Positions 27,441 through 37,007 are shown, counted from the first letter of the stretch. The stretch: DNA of 64,000 nucleotides from MFD01275-c22 sp963705885 (GCA_963705885.1 OY970120.1:2914001-2978000); one strand, 5' to 3'. A program made the numbers and translations. The notes: generated from the sequence alone by a model not told the origin.

Positions 27441-28708
27441 GCGTCCGCCACCGGCGCGAGCGCCCGCGCGCCGCCGGTGGCTCCCGGGCCGCCGCGGGCC
27501 AGCTGCAGCCAGCCCAGTGCGGCGGCGGCGGCGGCCGACACCGCGAGCCCGAGCGCGACCCGGCGCGGGTCCTCGGTCAGGACCGCCGCGGAGATGCCGG
27601 CCGCCAGGGTCAGCACGGCCGCCGTCGAGCGCTGCAGCACGATCGCCCGCGACCGCCGACGGACCTTGTGGCCCAGCACCGCCGCCGCGCCGACGACGAT
27701 CGCGACGTACTCCAGCAGCGTCCACGGGAGCACCGACCGGATGCCGTCCCACGACTGCCCGAACAGCGCCGAGCCGGCCGCCGGCGGCAGCAGCAGCAGC
27801 ACCGAGCCCCAGGCCACGGTGAGCAGCGCCAGGGTGCCGGCGACACCGGCGCAGAACGGCAGGTCGCCCGCGCGCTCGCGCCGCACCAGGACGGGCGTGA
27901 GCGCGAGCGCGTTGAACGCGAGCAGCACGTTGACCGGTCCCATCGCCGTGGAGGCGCCGCGCAGGCTGCCGGCGGCGGCCGACCCGATCACGTGGGCCGC
28001 GACGGCGAGGACCACCAGGGTCGCGACGGCGGTGCCGAAGGAGCCGGCGGCGAGGGACGTCCCGACGGGGTCGCGGCGGCGCAGCTCGCCCAGGCCCGGC
28101 CGCACACGCGGCACGGCGCGGAACCCGACCAGGGCGACGGCCAGGGCCAGGACCGCGGCCAGGCCCCACACGGCCAGCGCTCCGGTCGCGCTGAGGTCGA
28201 GGCGCAGCGCGAGGGGGAGCCCCATGACGAGCACCCAGGCGCCGTCCGAGGCGAGCGCGACCTGCGGGCGCCCGACGGCGGACGCGCCGAACCGCACGGC
28301 GTCCTGCACCAGGACGACCGGCGCGGTGCACGCGACCAGGACCAGGACGGGGACGGACCCCCCGCCCGCCGCGAGCGCCGACACACCCAGGACGCCGAGC
28401 GCGACGAGGGGGGCGAGCAGGGCGAGCGCCGCGACGACGCCGAGGGTGGTCTCGCGGGCCGCGGCGTCGCCCGGCGAGAGGGCGATGCGGGTGCCGAAGT
28501 AGCTGCGGCTCATCGTGAGCGTCACCGTCAGGACGGTGTAGGCCAGCGCGAACCGGCCGAAGTCGTCGGGGCTGAGGACCCGCGCGACGAGCACGACGGC
28601 GAGGACGTTCGACAGGCTCGACAGGAGCTGGTCGACCAGGGTCAGCGGGCGGCGCGCACCACGCAGCCTGGGCAGCCGGCTCATCGCGCGGGCGGCGCGG
28701 GACGTCAC
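27437..28708 (-). CDS. Wzx/MATE-like polysaccharide flippase
   Basis: A 423-residue protein that is mostly hydrophobic, with about 12 predicted membrane segments and an N-terminal LVDQLLSSLSNVLAVVLVARVLSPDDFGRFALAY, the usual opening of Wzx-type lipid-linked oligosaccharide flippases. It would move undecaprenyl-linked repeat units across the membrane. GTG 28708 overlaps the stop of the polymerase gene. The C-terminal helices are Ala/Val/Leu-rich without further motifs, as is typical of this divergent family. Position next to a Wzy-like polymerase supports the assignment. Confidence 0.82.
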   Translation of the reverse strand: MTSRAARAMSRLPRLRGARRPLTLVDQLLSSLSNVLAVVLVARVLSPDDFGRFALAYTVLTVTLTMSRSYFGTRIALSPGDAAARETTLGVVAALALLAPLVALGVLGVSALAAGGGSVPVLVLVACTAPVVLVQDAVRFGASAVGRPQVALASDGAWVLVMGLPLALRLDLSATGALAVWGLAAVLALAVALVGFRAVPRVRPGLGELRRRDPVGTSLAAGSFGTAVATLVVLAVAAHVIGSAAAGSLRGASTAMGPVNVLLAFNALALTPVLVRRERAGDLPFCAGVAGTLALLTVAWGSVLLLLPPAAGSALFGQSWDGIRSVLPWTLLEYVAIVVGAAAVLGHKVRRRSRAIVLQRSTAAVLTLAAGISAAVLTEDPRRVALGLAVSAAAAAALGWLQLARGGPGATGGARALAPVADA

Positions 28709-30213
28709 CGGCGCACCAGCGGCACGTGGTGGCCCGTGGGCACGGGGGGCGACCGCTCACCGCGCCGCGCCCGGAGGAACAGGGTGCAGGCCACGAGAAC
28801 GCTCAGGTGGGCCATCGACTGCAGCAGCGAGCCGCGCAGGACGATGAGCAGGTAGAACGAGACGAGACCGATCGCGATGGACGCGACGGAGCTGTCCCGG
28901 TCGTGCACCCACGTCCGGGCGCCCGCCGCGCCCACCCCGAGACCGAGCGCGACCGAGCCGAGGACCACGACGAGCCACCCGCCGTTGATGTACATCTCGG
29001 CCCAGATGGGGGCCGAGAGGTTGGTGAACTCGTAGTCGTTGGCCTCCGCGAGCAGGACCCCCGTGTCGATGGGCTTGTCCGCCCACACCGAGCGCGGGAC
29101 CCAGAACAGCACGACCCCCAGTGCCTGCCGGCCGTCGGTGACGCCCTCGCGGTCGACGTAGGCCACGGTGTTGACGACCTGCGCGAACGCGTCGTAGTCG
29201 CCGTTGAGGGTCAGGTTCGCGGTCAGCGCTTCCTGGTTGCCGCCGCCGGACGAGGTCCGGAACACGTCGGAGTAGGGGAAGACGACGACCAGCGCGACGG
29301 TCAGGGCCACGAGCCACACGCGGGTCCGCCGCGGCGTGCGGAAACCGCCGACGAGGAACAGCAGGCTCAGCAGCACGGTGCCGACGACGTAGCGGGGGCT
29401 CGTCACGGGGTTGACGACGGTCAGCAGGGCGGCGAGGCAGACGGCGGCGAGAGCCCCCGGCCAGCGCGGGGTACGGCCGGCGGCGCGCGCCGTCCGGCGG
29501 ATGCGGACCAGGGCGTGCACCGCGACCAGGAGCGGCACGTAGGCCGACACGAGCACGATCGCCGCCGTGGTGCGGTCGGGCCAGATGGCGCCGCGGACCC
29601 GCAGCAGCTCGGTCCTCGACGTGAACAGCGCAGGCAGCCCGACGCGGCTCACGTAGTAGGCGGCGAGGAGGAGCCCGGCGACCCCCAGCAGCACGGCCCT
29701 GGCCTCGGAGATGGTGGACGAGCCGACGCGGTGCCTCGGCACGCGGCGACCCCAGCGGCGCCGCGCCACCCACAGCCCCGCCTCGAGGCCGGCCAGGCCG
29801 ACGACCACGACGAGGCCTGCGCGCTCGGCGTACTCCGTCAGCAGGCCCGGCGTCGTCGTCGGGAAGGCGCCGGCCCGCATCTGGATGAACGCGGCGAGCC
29901 CGAGGAAGACGTAGGCGAACAGCCAGGTGACGAACTCGAGCAGTCGAGGCTCGCCGCGGGCCACCAGCCAGGCCAGGTGCGCTCCGGACCACACCAGCAC
30001 CAGACCGGCCGTCCACCACCCGGCCACCACGTCCTGACCGGGTGAGGTGACGGCGTAGGCGAACAGCGGCACGAGGCCGCACAGCGCGATCAGGCCGACG
30101 CTGAGCAGCAGCGGCCGGGTGAGGGGCGGCTTCGCGTGGGGGCGCGGCGGCGGGAGGGCCCCTGGTGCCGGGCGACCGGTCGCCCGGGCCCGCGGCAGCG
30201 TCGGGGTGCTCAT
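28705..30213 (-). CDS. Wzy/O-antigen polymerase-like membrane protein
   Basis: The 502-residue protein has about 10-12 membrane helices and a large extracytoplasmic loop in the second half (about 355-440, including DVFRTSSGGGNQEALTANLT, QALGVVLFWVPRSVWADKP and APIWAEMYINGG). The VPRxxWxxKP and EMYxNxG elements recur in actinobacterial oligosaccharide repeat-unit polymerases. ATG 30213 overlaps the FkbM stop (ATGA). It probably polymerises lipid-linked repeats outside the membrane. Wzy proteins share little sequence, so assignment rests on topology, these short elements and operon context. Confidence 0.78.
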   Translation of the reverse strand: MSTPTLPRARATGRPAPGALPPPRPHAKPPLTRPLLLSVGLIALCGLVPLFAYAVTSPGQDVVAGWWTAGLVLVWSGAHLAWLVARGEPRLLEFVTWLFAYVFLGLAAFIQMRAGAFPTTTPGLLTEYAERAGLVVVVGLAGLEAGLWVARRRWGRRVPRHRVGSSTISEARAVLLGVAGLLLAAYYVSRVGLPALFTSRTELLRVRGAIWPDRTTAAIVLVSAYVPLLVAVHALVRIRRTARAAGRTPRWPGALAAVCLAALLTVVNPVTSPRYVVGTVLLSLLFLVGGFRTPRRTRVWLVALTVALVVVFPYSDVFRTSSGGGNQEALTANLTLNGDYDAFAQVVNTVAYVDREGVTDGRQALGVVLFWVPRSVWADKPIDTGVLLAEANDYEFTNLSAPIWAEMYINGGWLVVVLGSVALGLGVGAAGARTWVHDRDSSVASIAIGLVSFYLLIVLRGSLLQSMAHLSVLVACTLFLRARRGERSPPVPTGHHVPLVRR

Positions 30214-31007
30214 GGCGCCCCGGAGCCGTCGGTCGGCGTCGGGGGCGCACCGTCGGGCTCGGGGCGCTGGGCCAGCAGGTCGAACTGGAGCAGCTGCCCG
30301 GTGCGCCCGTCGCGGAACCCCGGGCGCAGGTCCAGGACGTCGAACCCGAGCCCGCGCACGTGGTCGAGCAGCCGGATGTGGTCGGTCTGGTTCTCGTAGA
30401 GCGCCCCCAGCGACACCTCCAGCTGCAGCAGCCGCACCCGGGCCAGCGTGTGCGCGGCGCCGCGCAGCACCGGCAGCTCGTAGCCCTGGGTGTCGACCTT
30501 GAGCAGCAGCCGCTCGCCGCCGACGTCGAGCGCGTCGAGGGTGTCGACCGTGACCTGCTCGGTGCCCGCCGTGCGCGAGTCCGGCGCGGCCTCGACGTGG
30601 CGAGGCCCGACCTCGAGCAGGGAGGAGCTCACGGAGTTCTGGCTCACGTGCAGCGCCAGCCGCTGGGCGGCGTCGCCGAGGGCCAGCTGCCGGGCCTCCC
30701 ACGCCGGGTCGGCGGCGACCCTCCGCTCCAGGAGGGCGTACGCGTCGCGCCCGGGCTCGAAGGACACGATCCGCCCGGTGTAGCCCAGCGTGCGAAGCCG
30801 GCGTGCGTACTGGCCCTGGTTGGCACCGACGTCCAGGACGAGGTCCACCCGGTGGCGGGACAGCGCGGCGGTGAAGAGCTCGTGCTCGGGCCGCTCCAGG
30901 GGCACCAGGTCGTAGCCGGCCCGCTCCAGCAGCGCCCGCACCGGCTCCTTGAGCCGCTGCCCGAGACGGCCGGAGCGCCAGCGGGCCACGCGTCCCGGCT
31001 CAGGCAT
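30210..31007 (-). CDS. FkbM-family methyltransferase
   Basis: The 265-residue protein has the FkbM methyltransferase pattern: VDLVLDVGANQGQYARRLR (SAM-binding glycine motif), RIVSFEPGRDAYALLE (acidic residue that binds the ribose of SAM), VTVDTLDAL and LLLKVDTQGYELPVLRGA. These enzymes O-methylate sugars or polyketides; in this operon a sugar hydroxyl is likely. ATG 31007 lies inside the end of the upstream glycosyltransferase gene (eight-base overlap), and the stop overlaps the polymerase ATG. Confidence 0.9.
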   Translation of the reverse strand: MPEPGRVARWRSGRLGQRLKEPVRALLERAGYDLVPLERPEHELFTAALSRHRVDLVLDVGANQGQYARRLRTLGYTGRIVSFEPGRDAYALLERRVAADPAWEARQLALGDAAQRLALHVSQNSVSSSLLEVGPRHVEAAPDSRTAGTEQVTVDTLDALDVGGERLLLKVDTQGYELPVLRGAAHTLARVRLLQLEVSLGALYENQTDHIRLLDHVRGLGFDVLDLRPGFRDGRTGQLLQFDLLAQRPEPDGAPPTPTDGSGAP

Positions 31008-32109
31008 GCAGCAGCTCCAGGAACGTCGGCCCGGCGTCGCCGAGGTCGGCCAGCTGCCGCCGTGCCCAGGCAGCGGTCCGCTGCGGCCCCAGGGCCGGGT
31101 CCCCGGCCGCCCGCCGTCGCGCGAGCTCGACCACGGCGGGGGTGAACGTCGCGGCGTCGGGCAGCGGGCGCCCGTCGGCGTCACGGAGGTCGGCGAGGCA
31201 GCCCACGGGCAGCGCGAGGACGGGGACCCCCTCGAGCAGCGCCTCGAGCACCACGAGCGGCTGGGCCTCGTTGCGGTAGGTGCTGGGGAACAGGAAGACG
31301 TCGATCGAGCGCATGAACGCCGGCACCTCGTCCCGGACCAGCGCGCCGCGGTGCTCGACGTCGGGCAGCTCCGCGAGGGCGGCGCGCAGCACCGCGCCGG
31401 CCGCATCGTCGGCCACCGGCCCGGCGAGGTGCAGCTCGGCCGGGATGCCGGCCGCCCGCACCGATCGGAACGCGTCGACGACCCGGCCGAGCCCCTTGTC
31501 GAGGGTGAGGTTGCCGAGGTGTCCGAGCCGCAGCGGCGCCGGAGGGCCGGACACGGACGGAGGGTGGCCGGCCGGGTCTCCCCCGGGCGAGGGCAGGAAG
31601 TGCACGTTGGAGCACACCGAGCCCGCCACGGCCCGCGGGTAGCGACGGCGCAGCAGGTCGGCCATGCCCGCGCTGAGCGTCACGTGGTGCACGGCGGGGC
31701 CGCCCACCCGGACGAGGGCGGCCATCGCGCGGCTGCGTCGGGTGAGGTAGGCGTAGGAGTGGTGGTGGTAGACGGCCCGGACCCCGGCGGCGCGGCAGAC
31801 GGCGATGATGCCCACCTGGTAGAGCACGGCGTGGCCGCCGACCCCGGTCAGGTACACCCGCGCGTCCCGGCGGTGGCGGAGGACGGCGAGCGCCGCGCGC
31901 GCGTGACGGGCGGCCCGCCGCGCGTGGTAGCCGGGCCCGGCGCCCGGGACGGCCGTGTCGACGGTGACGCACCCGCCTGCCGCGGAGAGCCGCCCGGTGA
32001 CGGCTGCCGTGACCACGCTGGCGCCGTGAGCCGGGGGCGGGAGCGGGCCGATCACCAGCGCCCCGTGCCGAGGGGACGGGGGCGTCGCCCCGCCCGGTCG
32101 ACCGGTCAC
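31000..32109 (-). CDS. GT4-type glycosyltransferase
   Basis: A 369-residue GT-B enzyme. The N-terminal half contains LVIGPLPPPAHGASVVTAAV, a glycine-rich acceptor-side loop. The C-terminal half has LRLGHLGNLTLDKGLGRVVDAF, the donor-domain opening, and the GT4 signature FLFPSTYRNEAQPLVVLEALLEGVPVLA with the E-x7-E spacing. It should add a sugar to the lipid-linked repeat unit on the cytosolic side. GTG 32109 overlaps the kinase stop by four bases. Donor sugar unknown. Confidence 0.88.
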   Translation of the reverse strand: MTGRPGGATPPSPRHGALVIGPLPPPAHGASVVTAAVTGRLSAAGGCVTVDTAVPGAGPGYHARRAARHARAALAVLRHRRDARVYLTGVGGHAVLYQVGIIAVCRAAGVRAVYHHHSYAYLTRRSRAMAALVRVGGPAVHHVTLSAGMADLLRRRYPRAVAGSVCSNVHFLPSPGGDPAGHPPSVSGPPAPLRLGHLGNLTLDKGLGRVVDAFRSVRAAGIPAELHLAGPVADDAAGAVLRAALAELPDVEHRGALVRDEVPAFMRSIDVFLFPSTYRNEAQPLVVLEALLEGVPVLALPVGCLADLRDADGRPLPDAATFTPAVVELARRRAAGDPALGPQRTAAWARRQLADLGDAGPTFLELLHA

Positions 32110-33560
32110 CGAGGCGCGCGCCGGCCCTCGCCGACGGGCCGGCCGGACGGGAGACCGTTGGGGACCGGGGCGACGGACGACCCTGTCGGCGCCCCCGGGG
32201 CGGCGGCGTAGTAGCCGTAGCCGGCGTCCGCGCCGTTGGGCTCGGCGTCCGGCCCGCGCCTGGGGGCGCGGTTCACGACGGTCCCGAGCAGCCGCGAGTC
32301 GACCCCGCGCAGGGCCTCGAGGCAGCGGACCACCTGGTCGCGCTTGGTGCGGCCCGCCTGCACGACGAGGACGGCTCCGTCGGTCTCGCGGGCGAGGACG
32401 GCCGCGTCGGTGACCGGGAGCAGCGGTGGGGCGTCCAGCAGCACCACGTCGTGGTCGGCGACGAGCGTCGCGAGCAGGTCACGCATCTGCCGGGAGCCGA
32501 GGATCTCGCTGGGGTTCGGCGGCAACGGCCCGGTGGGCAGGACCCACAGCGGGTTCTTGCCCCACGGCTGGAGCACCTCGGCGAGCGACGCGGCGCCCGA
32601 GAGCACGGACGTCAGGCCCACCGCGCTCTCGACGCCCATGGTCGACGCCAGACGCGGCCGGCGCATGTCGGCGTCGACGACCACGGTCCGCAGACCGGCC
32701 TCGGACATGATGATGGCCAGGTTGCACGTGGTCGTGGTCTTGCCCTCGCCGGCGATCGCACTGGTGATGACCATGCTGCGCGGCGGGTGGTCGACGTCGG
32801 CGTACTGCAGGTGGGTGCGCAGCTGACGGAAGGCCTCGGCGCGACGCGGCGGCGACCCCCGGTGCACGACGAGCGGGCGGGCCGACACCCCCGCGTCCTC
32901 GGCGATCACGCCCAGCGGCGCGGAGCCCGTCACGAGCTGCAGGTCACCCTTGCCCTTCACGCGGGTGTCCAGCGTGTCCACGAGCACGGCGAGGCCGAGC
33001 CCGACGGCCAGGCCGAGCAGCACGCCGACCGGCAGCGCGATGCGCGGTCGCGGCCAGGACGGGTTCAGTGGCTCGGACGCAGGGTCGACGATGGTCAGCT
33101 TGACCGGTGACGTGGCGGCGCCCGGCGCCGTCTCGAGCCGGGGCACGAGGGCGATGACCTCCTGCGCGACGGCGGCGCAGATCTCGCGCGCCCGCCCGGC
33201 GGACTCGTCGGTGCACGTGATGTCGATGAGCACGGTGTCGCGCGGGGAGGACGCGCTGACCTTGTCGGCGACCTCGCTCTCGGGCATGCCGAGGTCACTC
33301 GCCACGGCGTCGGTGACCGCACGCGACCCGGCCACCTCGGCGTAGGAGGCGACCCGCTCCTGGGTGAACAGCCCGCCCTGGTAGGTGTCGGAGATGCTCC
33401 CCCCGCCCTCGCGGGACGACACGAACGCCGTTGTCATGGAGGTGTACTGCGGGGTCGCCAACGCGGTCAGGGCCGCCGCGGCCCCGAGCCCGAGGAGCGT
33501 GCACAGCCCGACCAGCAGCCACCGCTTCCGCAGCGTGCGCAGGTAGTCGCGAAGCTCCAC
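32106..33560 (-). CDS. Wzz/Wzc-type tyrosine kinase and chain-length regulator
   Basis: A 484-residue protein with a Wzz domain: an N-terminal helix (WLLVGLCTLLGLGAAAALTA, about 14-35), an extracytoplasmic region, and a second helix at about 190-210 preceded by the Pro-rich DPASEPLNPSWPRPRI motif. The BY-kinase domain follows with Walker A AGEGKTTTTCNLA, Walker A-prime VVVDADMRRPRL and Walker B VVLLDAPPLLPVTDAAVLA. The C-terminal tail has only a few tyrosines (YGYY) rather than a long cluster. GTG 33560 is preceded by GAGGAGGA. It is the first gene of the operon running to the GH71 gene. The phosphatase fusion at 19251-21695 may reverse its phosphorylation. Confidence 0.92.
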   Translation of the reverse strand: MELRDYLRTLRKRWLLVGLCTLLGLGAAAALTALATPQYTSMTTAFVSSREGGGSISDTYQGGLFTQERVASYAEVAGSRAVTDAVASDLGMPESEVADKVSASSPRDTVLIDITCTDESAGRAREICAAVAQEVIALVPRLETAPGAATSPVKLTIVDPASEPLNPSWPRPRIALPVGVLLGLAVGLGLAVLVDTLDTRVKGKGDLQLVTGSAPLGVIAEDAGVSARPLVVHRGSPPRRAEAFRQLRTHLQYADVDHPPRSMVITSAIAGEGKTTTTCNLAIIMSEAGLRTVVVDADMRRPRLASTMGVESAVGLTSVLSGAASLAEVLQPWGKNPLWVLPTGPLPPNPSEILGSRQMRDLLATLVADHDVVLLDAPPLLPVTDAAVLARETDGAVLVVQAGRTKRDQVVRCLEALRGVDSRLLGTVVNRAPRRGPDAEPNGADAGYGYYAAAPGAPTGSSVAPVPNGLPSGRPVGEGRRAPR

Positions 33561-33685
33561 GGTCCTCCTCGTCGCTGCCCGCCCCGGCACGTCAGCCCCA
33601 AGTCTCTCATTCCCGGCGCGTCGACGGCGCCAACGGCGCATCTCGCCCGGACGGGTGCGTGCCGGGGTGCCAGACTGTCCCCGCC

Positions 33686-34396
33686 ATGACACAGAGCAAC
33701 CCGCCGCCGCTGCGCGACCTCGTGAGCCGGCGGTTCGCGGCCGGCGGGCCGCCGGTGACGTGGTGGGCGTTCCAGCCCGCGGGGGGCGCCGTCGCCTTCG
33801 GGGCAGCCCGGGTGGGGGCCTCGCCCACCGGCCTCACCGGCGCCGGGCTGCTGCTGGGGCTCGCCGGGTGCGGGCTGCTCGCGACCGCGGGCTCCCCGGC
33901 CGGGTTCCTCGCCGCGGGCGTCCTGCTGCTCCTCGCGTACGTGCTCGACTGCGCGGACGGCCAGCTCGCGAGGGCGACCGGCCGGACGAGCGAGCGCGGG
34001 GCCTGGCTGGACGTGGCGGCCGACGCCGCCGTGGTCGTCGCCCTGGCCGTCGCCGTCGCCCACGCCGGCGCGACCGGCGACCGCCCGCTGCTGAACCTGG
34101 CGGCCGCGACGCTGCTGGGCGCCGGGCGGGCGGCGTCGCTGCTGTCCGGGACCCTCGCCCGCCGGGAGCCGGGACGCGACGCGTGGACGAGCACCGGCCT
34201 GGAGCGGGTGGCCCGCACGGCCTACGTCTCCCTCGTCGACACCCCGGTCGTCTACGTCGCGCTGGCCGCGGCCGGGGCGGCCGGGCTCCCGCTGGCCCTG
34301 GCCGCGGCTCCGCTGGGAGCCGTGGCGGCCGGGCACGCCCTGGTGGTGGGCCGGCGCACCTGGCCGCAGGCGGCGACCGGCTCCCGACCGGCCTGA
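33686..34396 (+). CDS. CDP-alcohol phosphatidyltransferase family protein (copy 2)
   Basis: The 236-residue membrane protein has the family active site DCADGQLARATGR through AWLDVAAD (about residues 91-117), matching D-x2-D-G-x2-A-R-x8-G-x3-D-x3-D. Several hydrophobic helices flank it. It is divergent from the tyrosine-kinase-headed operon, which itself contains another CDP-alcohol transferase, so two distinct phosphoalcohol transfers are possible in one locus. A CAGACT -10-like box lies nine bases before ATG 33686, suggesting a very short leader. Substrate unknown. Confidence 0.88.
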   Translation: MTQSNPPPLRDLVSRRFAAGGPPVTWWAFQPAGGAVAFGAARVGASPTGLTGAGLLLGLAGCGLLATAGSPAGFLAAGVLLLLAYVLDCADGQLARATGRTSERGAWLDVAADAAVVVALAVAVAHAGATGDRPLLNLAAATLLGAGRAASLLSGTLARREPGRDAWTSTGLERVARTAYVSLVDTPVVYVALAAAGAAGLPLALAAAPLGAVAAGHALVVGRRTWPQAATGSRPA

Positions 34397-34407
34397 GCCG
34401 GGGTCCG

Positions 34408-35745
34408 ATGGAGTCGCGCTACGAGCGGGTGCTGGCCGGGCACGGCGGCGCGGCCCCGGTCCTCGCCGAGGCGTCGCGGCGCGCGCGCGTCGAGGCGACC
34501 GAGCGCGGGATGCCCGAGCCGCTGGCCGCGGTCGCCGCGGGTGTCGCCGCGCCGCTGCTGGTGGGCTTCGCCCTGTGGGTGGCGGACCAGGCGGAGCAGC
34601 AGGGCCTGCGCCGGCTGCACTTCGTCGCCCGGGACGGCGAGGTGATGCTCGCCGTCGCAGCGCCGGTGCTCGCGCGGCTGGCCCCCGGCGTGCGGTGCCG
34701 CTACCTCTACGGGTCGCGGCAGGCGTGGACCCTGGCCGGGAGCGCCTGGGCTCCCGAGGTGCTGCGCGACTGGGTGTCGGTGCAGCGCGACATCACGCCG
34801 CGCAGCGCGCTGCGCCGGGTCGGGCTGACCCCCGACCAGGTCTGGGCGCTCACCGGCGCGCCGTTCAGCGACCCGGCCGTGGCGGACCGGCCGCTCGACG
34901 CCGCCGGCCGGGACGCCCTGAGCCGGAGCGTGGCGGACGACCCGCTGCTGTCCCTCGTCCGCCGGGCCGCCGGCGAGGCCGCCGAGCGCACGCTGGCGTA
35001 CCTGCGGCAGGAGGGCTTCGCCGGCGACGCCTCCTCGGCGCTGGTCGACGTCGGCTGGACGGGCCGGACCGCACGGGCCTTCGACCACCTGGTCCGGGCC
35101 CTGGACGGCCGGCCCGTCCGGCACCTGTTCTGCGGCGTCGTGGCCGCCGCCCGCGCCGTGCGCCGCGAGCCCGAGCCGCCGCAGATGACCGGCTGGCTCT
35201 TCGACGACGACCTCGGCCGCCCCGCGTCCTGCCCGCTGACCGGGCCGAACGTGCTGGTCGAGATGCTCTGCGCAGGTCGCGAGGGGCGTCTCCTGCGGTA
35301 CGAGCGCGGGCCCGGCGGGGACGTCGTCCCGGTGCTGGCCGAGCCGGTGAACCAGCCGGTGCTGGACTGGGGTCTGGACGACGTCCGGCGGGTGGTCGCC
35401 CGCGTCACCGACCTGGTCGCGCCGCAGCTGACCGAGGAGCACCTCCGCGTCGACCTGGCGGGGCCCGTGACCGAGGCGCTGAGCGCCTTCTGGACCCGGC
35501 CGACCCGGGCCGAGGCACTGGCCTGGGGCACGTTCCCCTGGGAGGAGGAGACCTGGCCGCCCTACTACCCCGTCGCCCACCGCGTCTCGCTGGGCGACGT
35601 CGCGGCCCGGCTGCGCCGCGGTGACCGGCGCATCCGCCGGCACAACTCGTGGCGGGCCGGGTCGGCCGTGGTCAGCCCGCAGCCGTGGCGCGGCCTGCTC
35701 ACGGCGAAGGCTGCCTACGAGCGTCGCAGCGCCCGCGCGCGCTAG
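34408..35745 (+). CDS. Uncharacterised protein of a glycan locus
   Basis: A 445-residue soluble-looking protein that I do not recognise firmly. A segment at about 68-80 reads LRRLHFVARDGEVML, and further on come RYLYGSRQAWTLAGSAW, SALVDVGWTGRTARAF and TGPNVLVEMLC. These resemble proteins of HAD-like annotation (COG5610 type) found beside glycosyltransferases, but a clear DxDxT nucleophile motif is missing. No signal peptide or membrane segment is convincing. It follows the second CDP-alcohol transferase by 11 bases, so the two are likely co-transcribed. Its TAG stop shares a CTAG palindrome with the stop of the convergent glycosyltransferase. Confidence 0.7.
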   Translation: MESRYERVLAGHGGAAPVLAEASRRARVEATERGMPEPLAAVAAGVAAPLLVGFALWVADQAEQQGLRRLHFVARDGEVMLAVAAPVLARLAPGVRCRYLYGSRQAWTLAGSAWAPEVLRDWVSVQRDITPRSALRRVGLTPDQVWALTGAPFSDPAVADRPLDAAGRDALSRSVADDPLLSLVRRAAGEAAERTLAYLRQEGFAGDASSALVDVGWTGRTARAFDHLVRALDGRPVRHLFCGVVAAARAVRREPEPPQMTGWLFDDDLGRPASCPLTGPNVLVEMLCAGREGRLLRYERGPGGDVVPVLAEPVNQPVLDWGLDDVRRVVARVTDLVAPQLTEEHLRVDLAGPVTEALSAFWTRPTRAEALAWGTFPWEEETWPPYYPVAHRVSLGDVAARLRRGDRRIRRHNSWRAGSAVVSPQPWRGLLTAKAAYERRSARAR

Positions 35746-37007
35746 CGCCGCACGACCGGGACCGTCCCCACGACCTCACGCAGCGCCGCCTCGAAGCGGT
35801 CGGCGATGGCGTCGAGCGCGAACCGCTCCTCGGCCAGAGCCCTCGACCGGCGTCCCAGCTCGGCCACGAGCGACGGGTCGGCGGAGAGCCCGGCGAGCCA
35901 GTCCGCCGCCCGCCGCACGCCCTCGCCGTCGGGGGTGACGACCGCACCGCCGGCCCGCTCGATGTCGCGGGCGGCGTCGTTGGTGGCGGGGACGAGGCCG
36001 AGCACCGGCCGCCCGGCCGCGAGGTAGGTCAGGACCTTGCTCGGGATGGAGAACTGCGACGCACCGGGCTCGAGGAGGGCCACGAGCACGTCACCGGCGG
36101 CGAGCACGTGGGGCAGCTGCGACGCCTCCTGGTAGGGCAGCACCGACAGCCCCGGCTCGTCGACCGCACGGCGCGCCAGCCGGTCGGCTTCCTCCCCCTC
36201 GGAGACGACCACCATCTCGGCGTCGACGCCCCGGCGGCGCAGCTCGCGCCCGAGGTCGACGAGGAGGTCGGGGTTGTGCTTGCGGCCGAGCGTCCCGGCG
36301 TAGACCAGCCGCAGCGAGGTCTCGCCCAGACCCTGCCGGCGGGTCCAGGCGTTGTCCCGCGGGCCGGGCCGGATCTCGTCGAGAGGCGCCCAGTTGGGCA
36401 CGACCTGCAGGCGGGCCGGCTGCAGCCCCCATCGCGCGTACTGCTCGACGAACGCGTCGCCGATCGGCACCACCGCGGCCGCCGCACGCAGCGCACGCCG
36501 CTCGATCGACTCCGCCAGCGCCCTGGCGCCGCGGGCGACCGGCGCCGGGAGCCGCCGCTGCGCCTCGTCGCCCACGGCGAGGCTGACGACGTCCTGGTGC
36601 CAGAGCAGCCACGGGAGCCCGCTGCGCCGGACGTGGCGGGTCAGCCGGGCGGCGACGAACAGCGGCAGGTTCGCCGTCACCACCACGTCGGGCCGCTCGT
36701 CGCGCAGCCGGGCGACGAGCGCGCCGCCGAACGCCCGCTCGAAGGCGACGCGCCGGTGCGGCGCGTAGTCCGGGGAGCCCCGCCGCACCGTGACCGGCGC
36801 GAACCGCAGGCGACCCGCCTCGGCGGCGGTCGTCGTGAGGACGCTGCGGCCGGCGAACCGCTCGGCGTAGGTGTGCGTGACGTCGTGCCCGCGCGCGGCG
36901 AGAGCCCGGGAGAGCTCCACGGGGAAGGGGTAGCAGCCGAAGTCGTGCAGGTGGACGCGCAGGGGGGACGAGCCGGGACCGGGCGCCTCCGTGGGCGTCG
37001 GTGCCAT
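35742..37007 (-). CDS. GT4-type glycosyltransferase (WbuB-like)
   Basis: The 421-residue GT-B enzyme has an N-terminal domain opening with LRVHLHDFGCYPFPVELSRALAARGHDVTH and a C-terminal donor domain with LRLVYAGTLGRKHNPDLLVDLG and SQFSIPSKVLTYLAAGRPVLGLVP. In the last, Ser-Ile-Pro-Ser-Lys replaces the common Glu-x7-Glu, as in the WbuB/FucNAc-transferase-like branch. It should extend the primed lipid carrier. The ATG overlaps the stop of the WbaP-type gene (TGATG), so the priming enzyme and this one probably make the first two linkages. It converges on the 34408-35745 gene with a shared CTAG stop. Confidence 0.9.
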   Translation of the reverse strand: MAPTPTEAPGPGSSPLRVHLHDFGCYPFPVELSRALAARGHDVTHTYAERFAGRSVLTTTAAEAGRLRFAPVTVRRGSPDYAPHRRVAFERAFGGALVARLRDERPDVVVTANLPLFVAARLTRHVRRSGLPWLLWHQDVVSLAVGDEAQRRLPAPVARGARALAESIERRALRAAAAVVPIGDAFVEQYARWGLQPARLQVVPNWAPLDEIRPGPRDNAWTRRQGLGETSLRLVYAGTLGRKHNPDLLVDLGRELRRRGVDAEMVVVSEGEEADRLARRAVDEPGLSVLPYQEASQLPHVLAAGDVLVALLEPGASQFSIPSKVLTYLAAGRPVLGLVPATNDAARDIERAGGAVVTPDGEGVRRAADWLAGLSADPSLVAELGRRSRALAEERFALDAIADRFEAALREVVGTVPVVRR

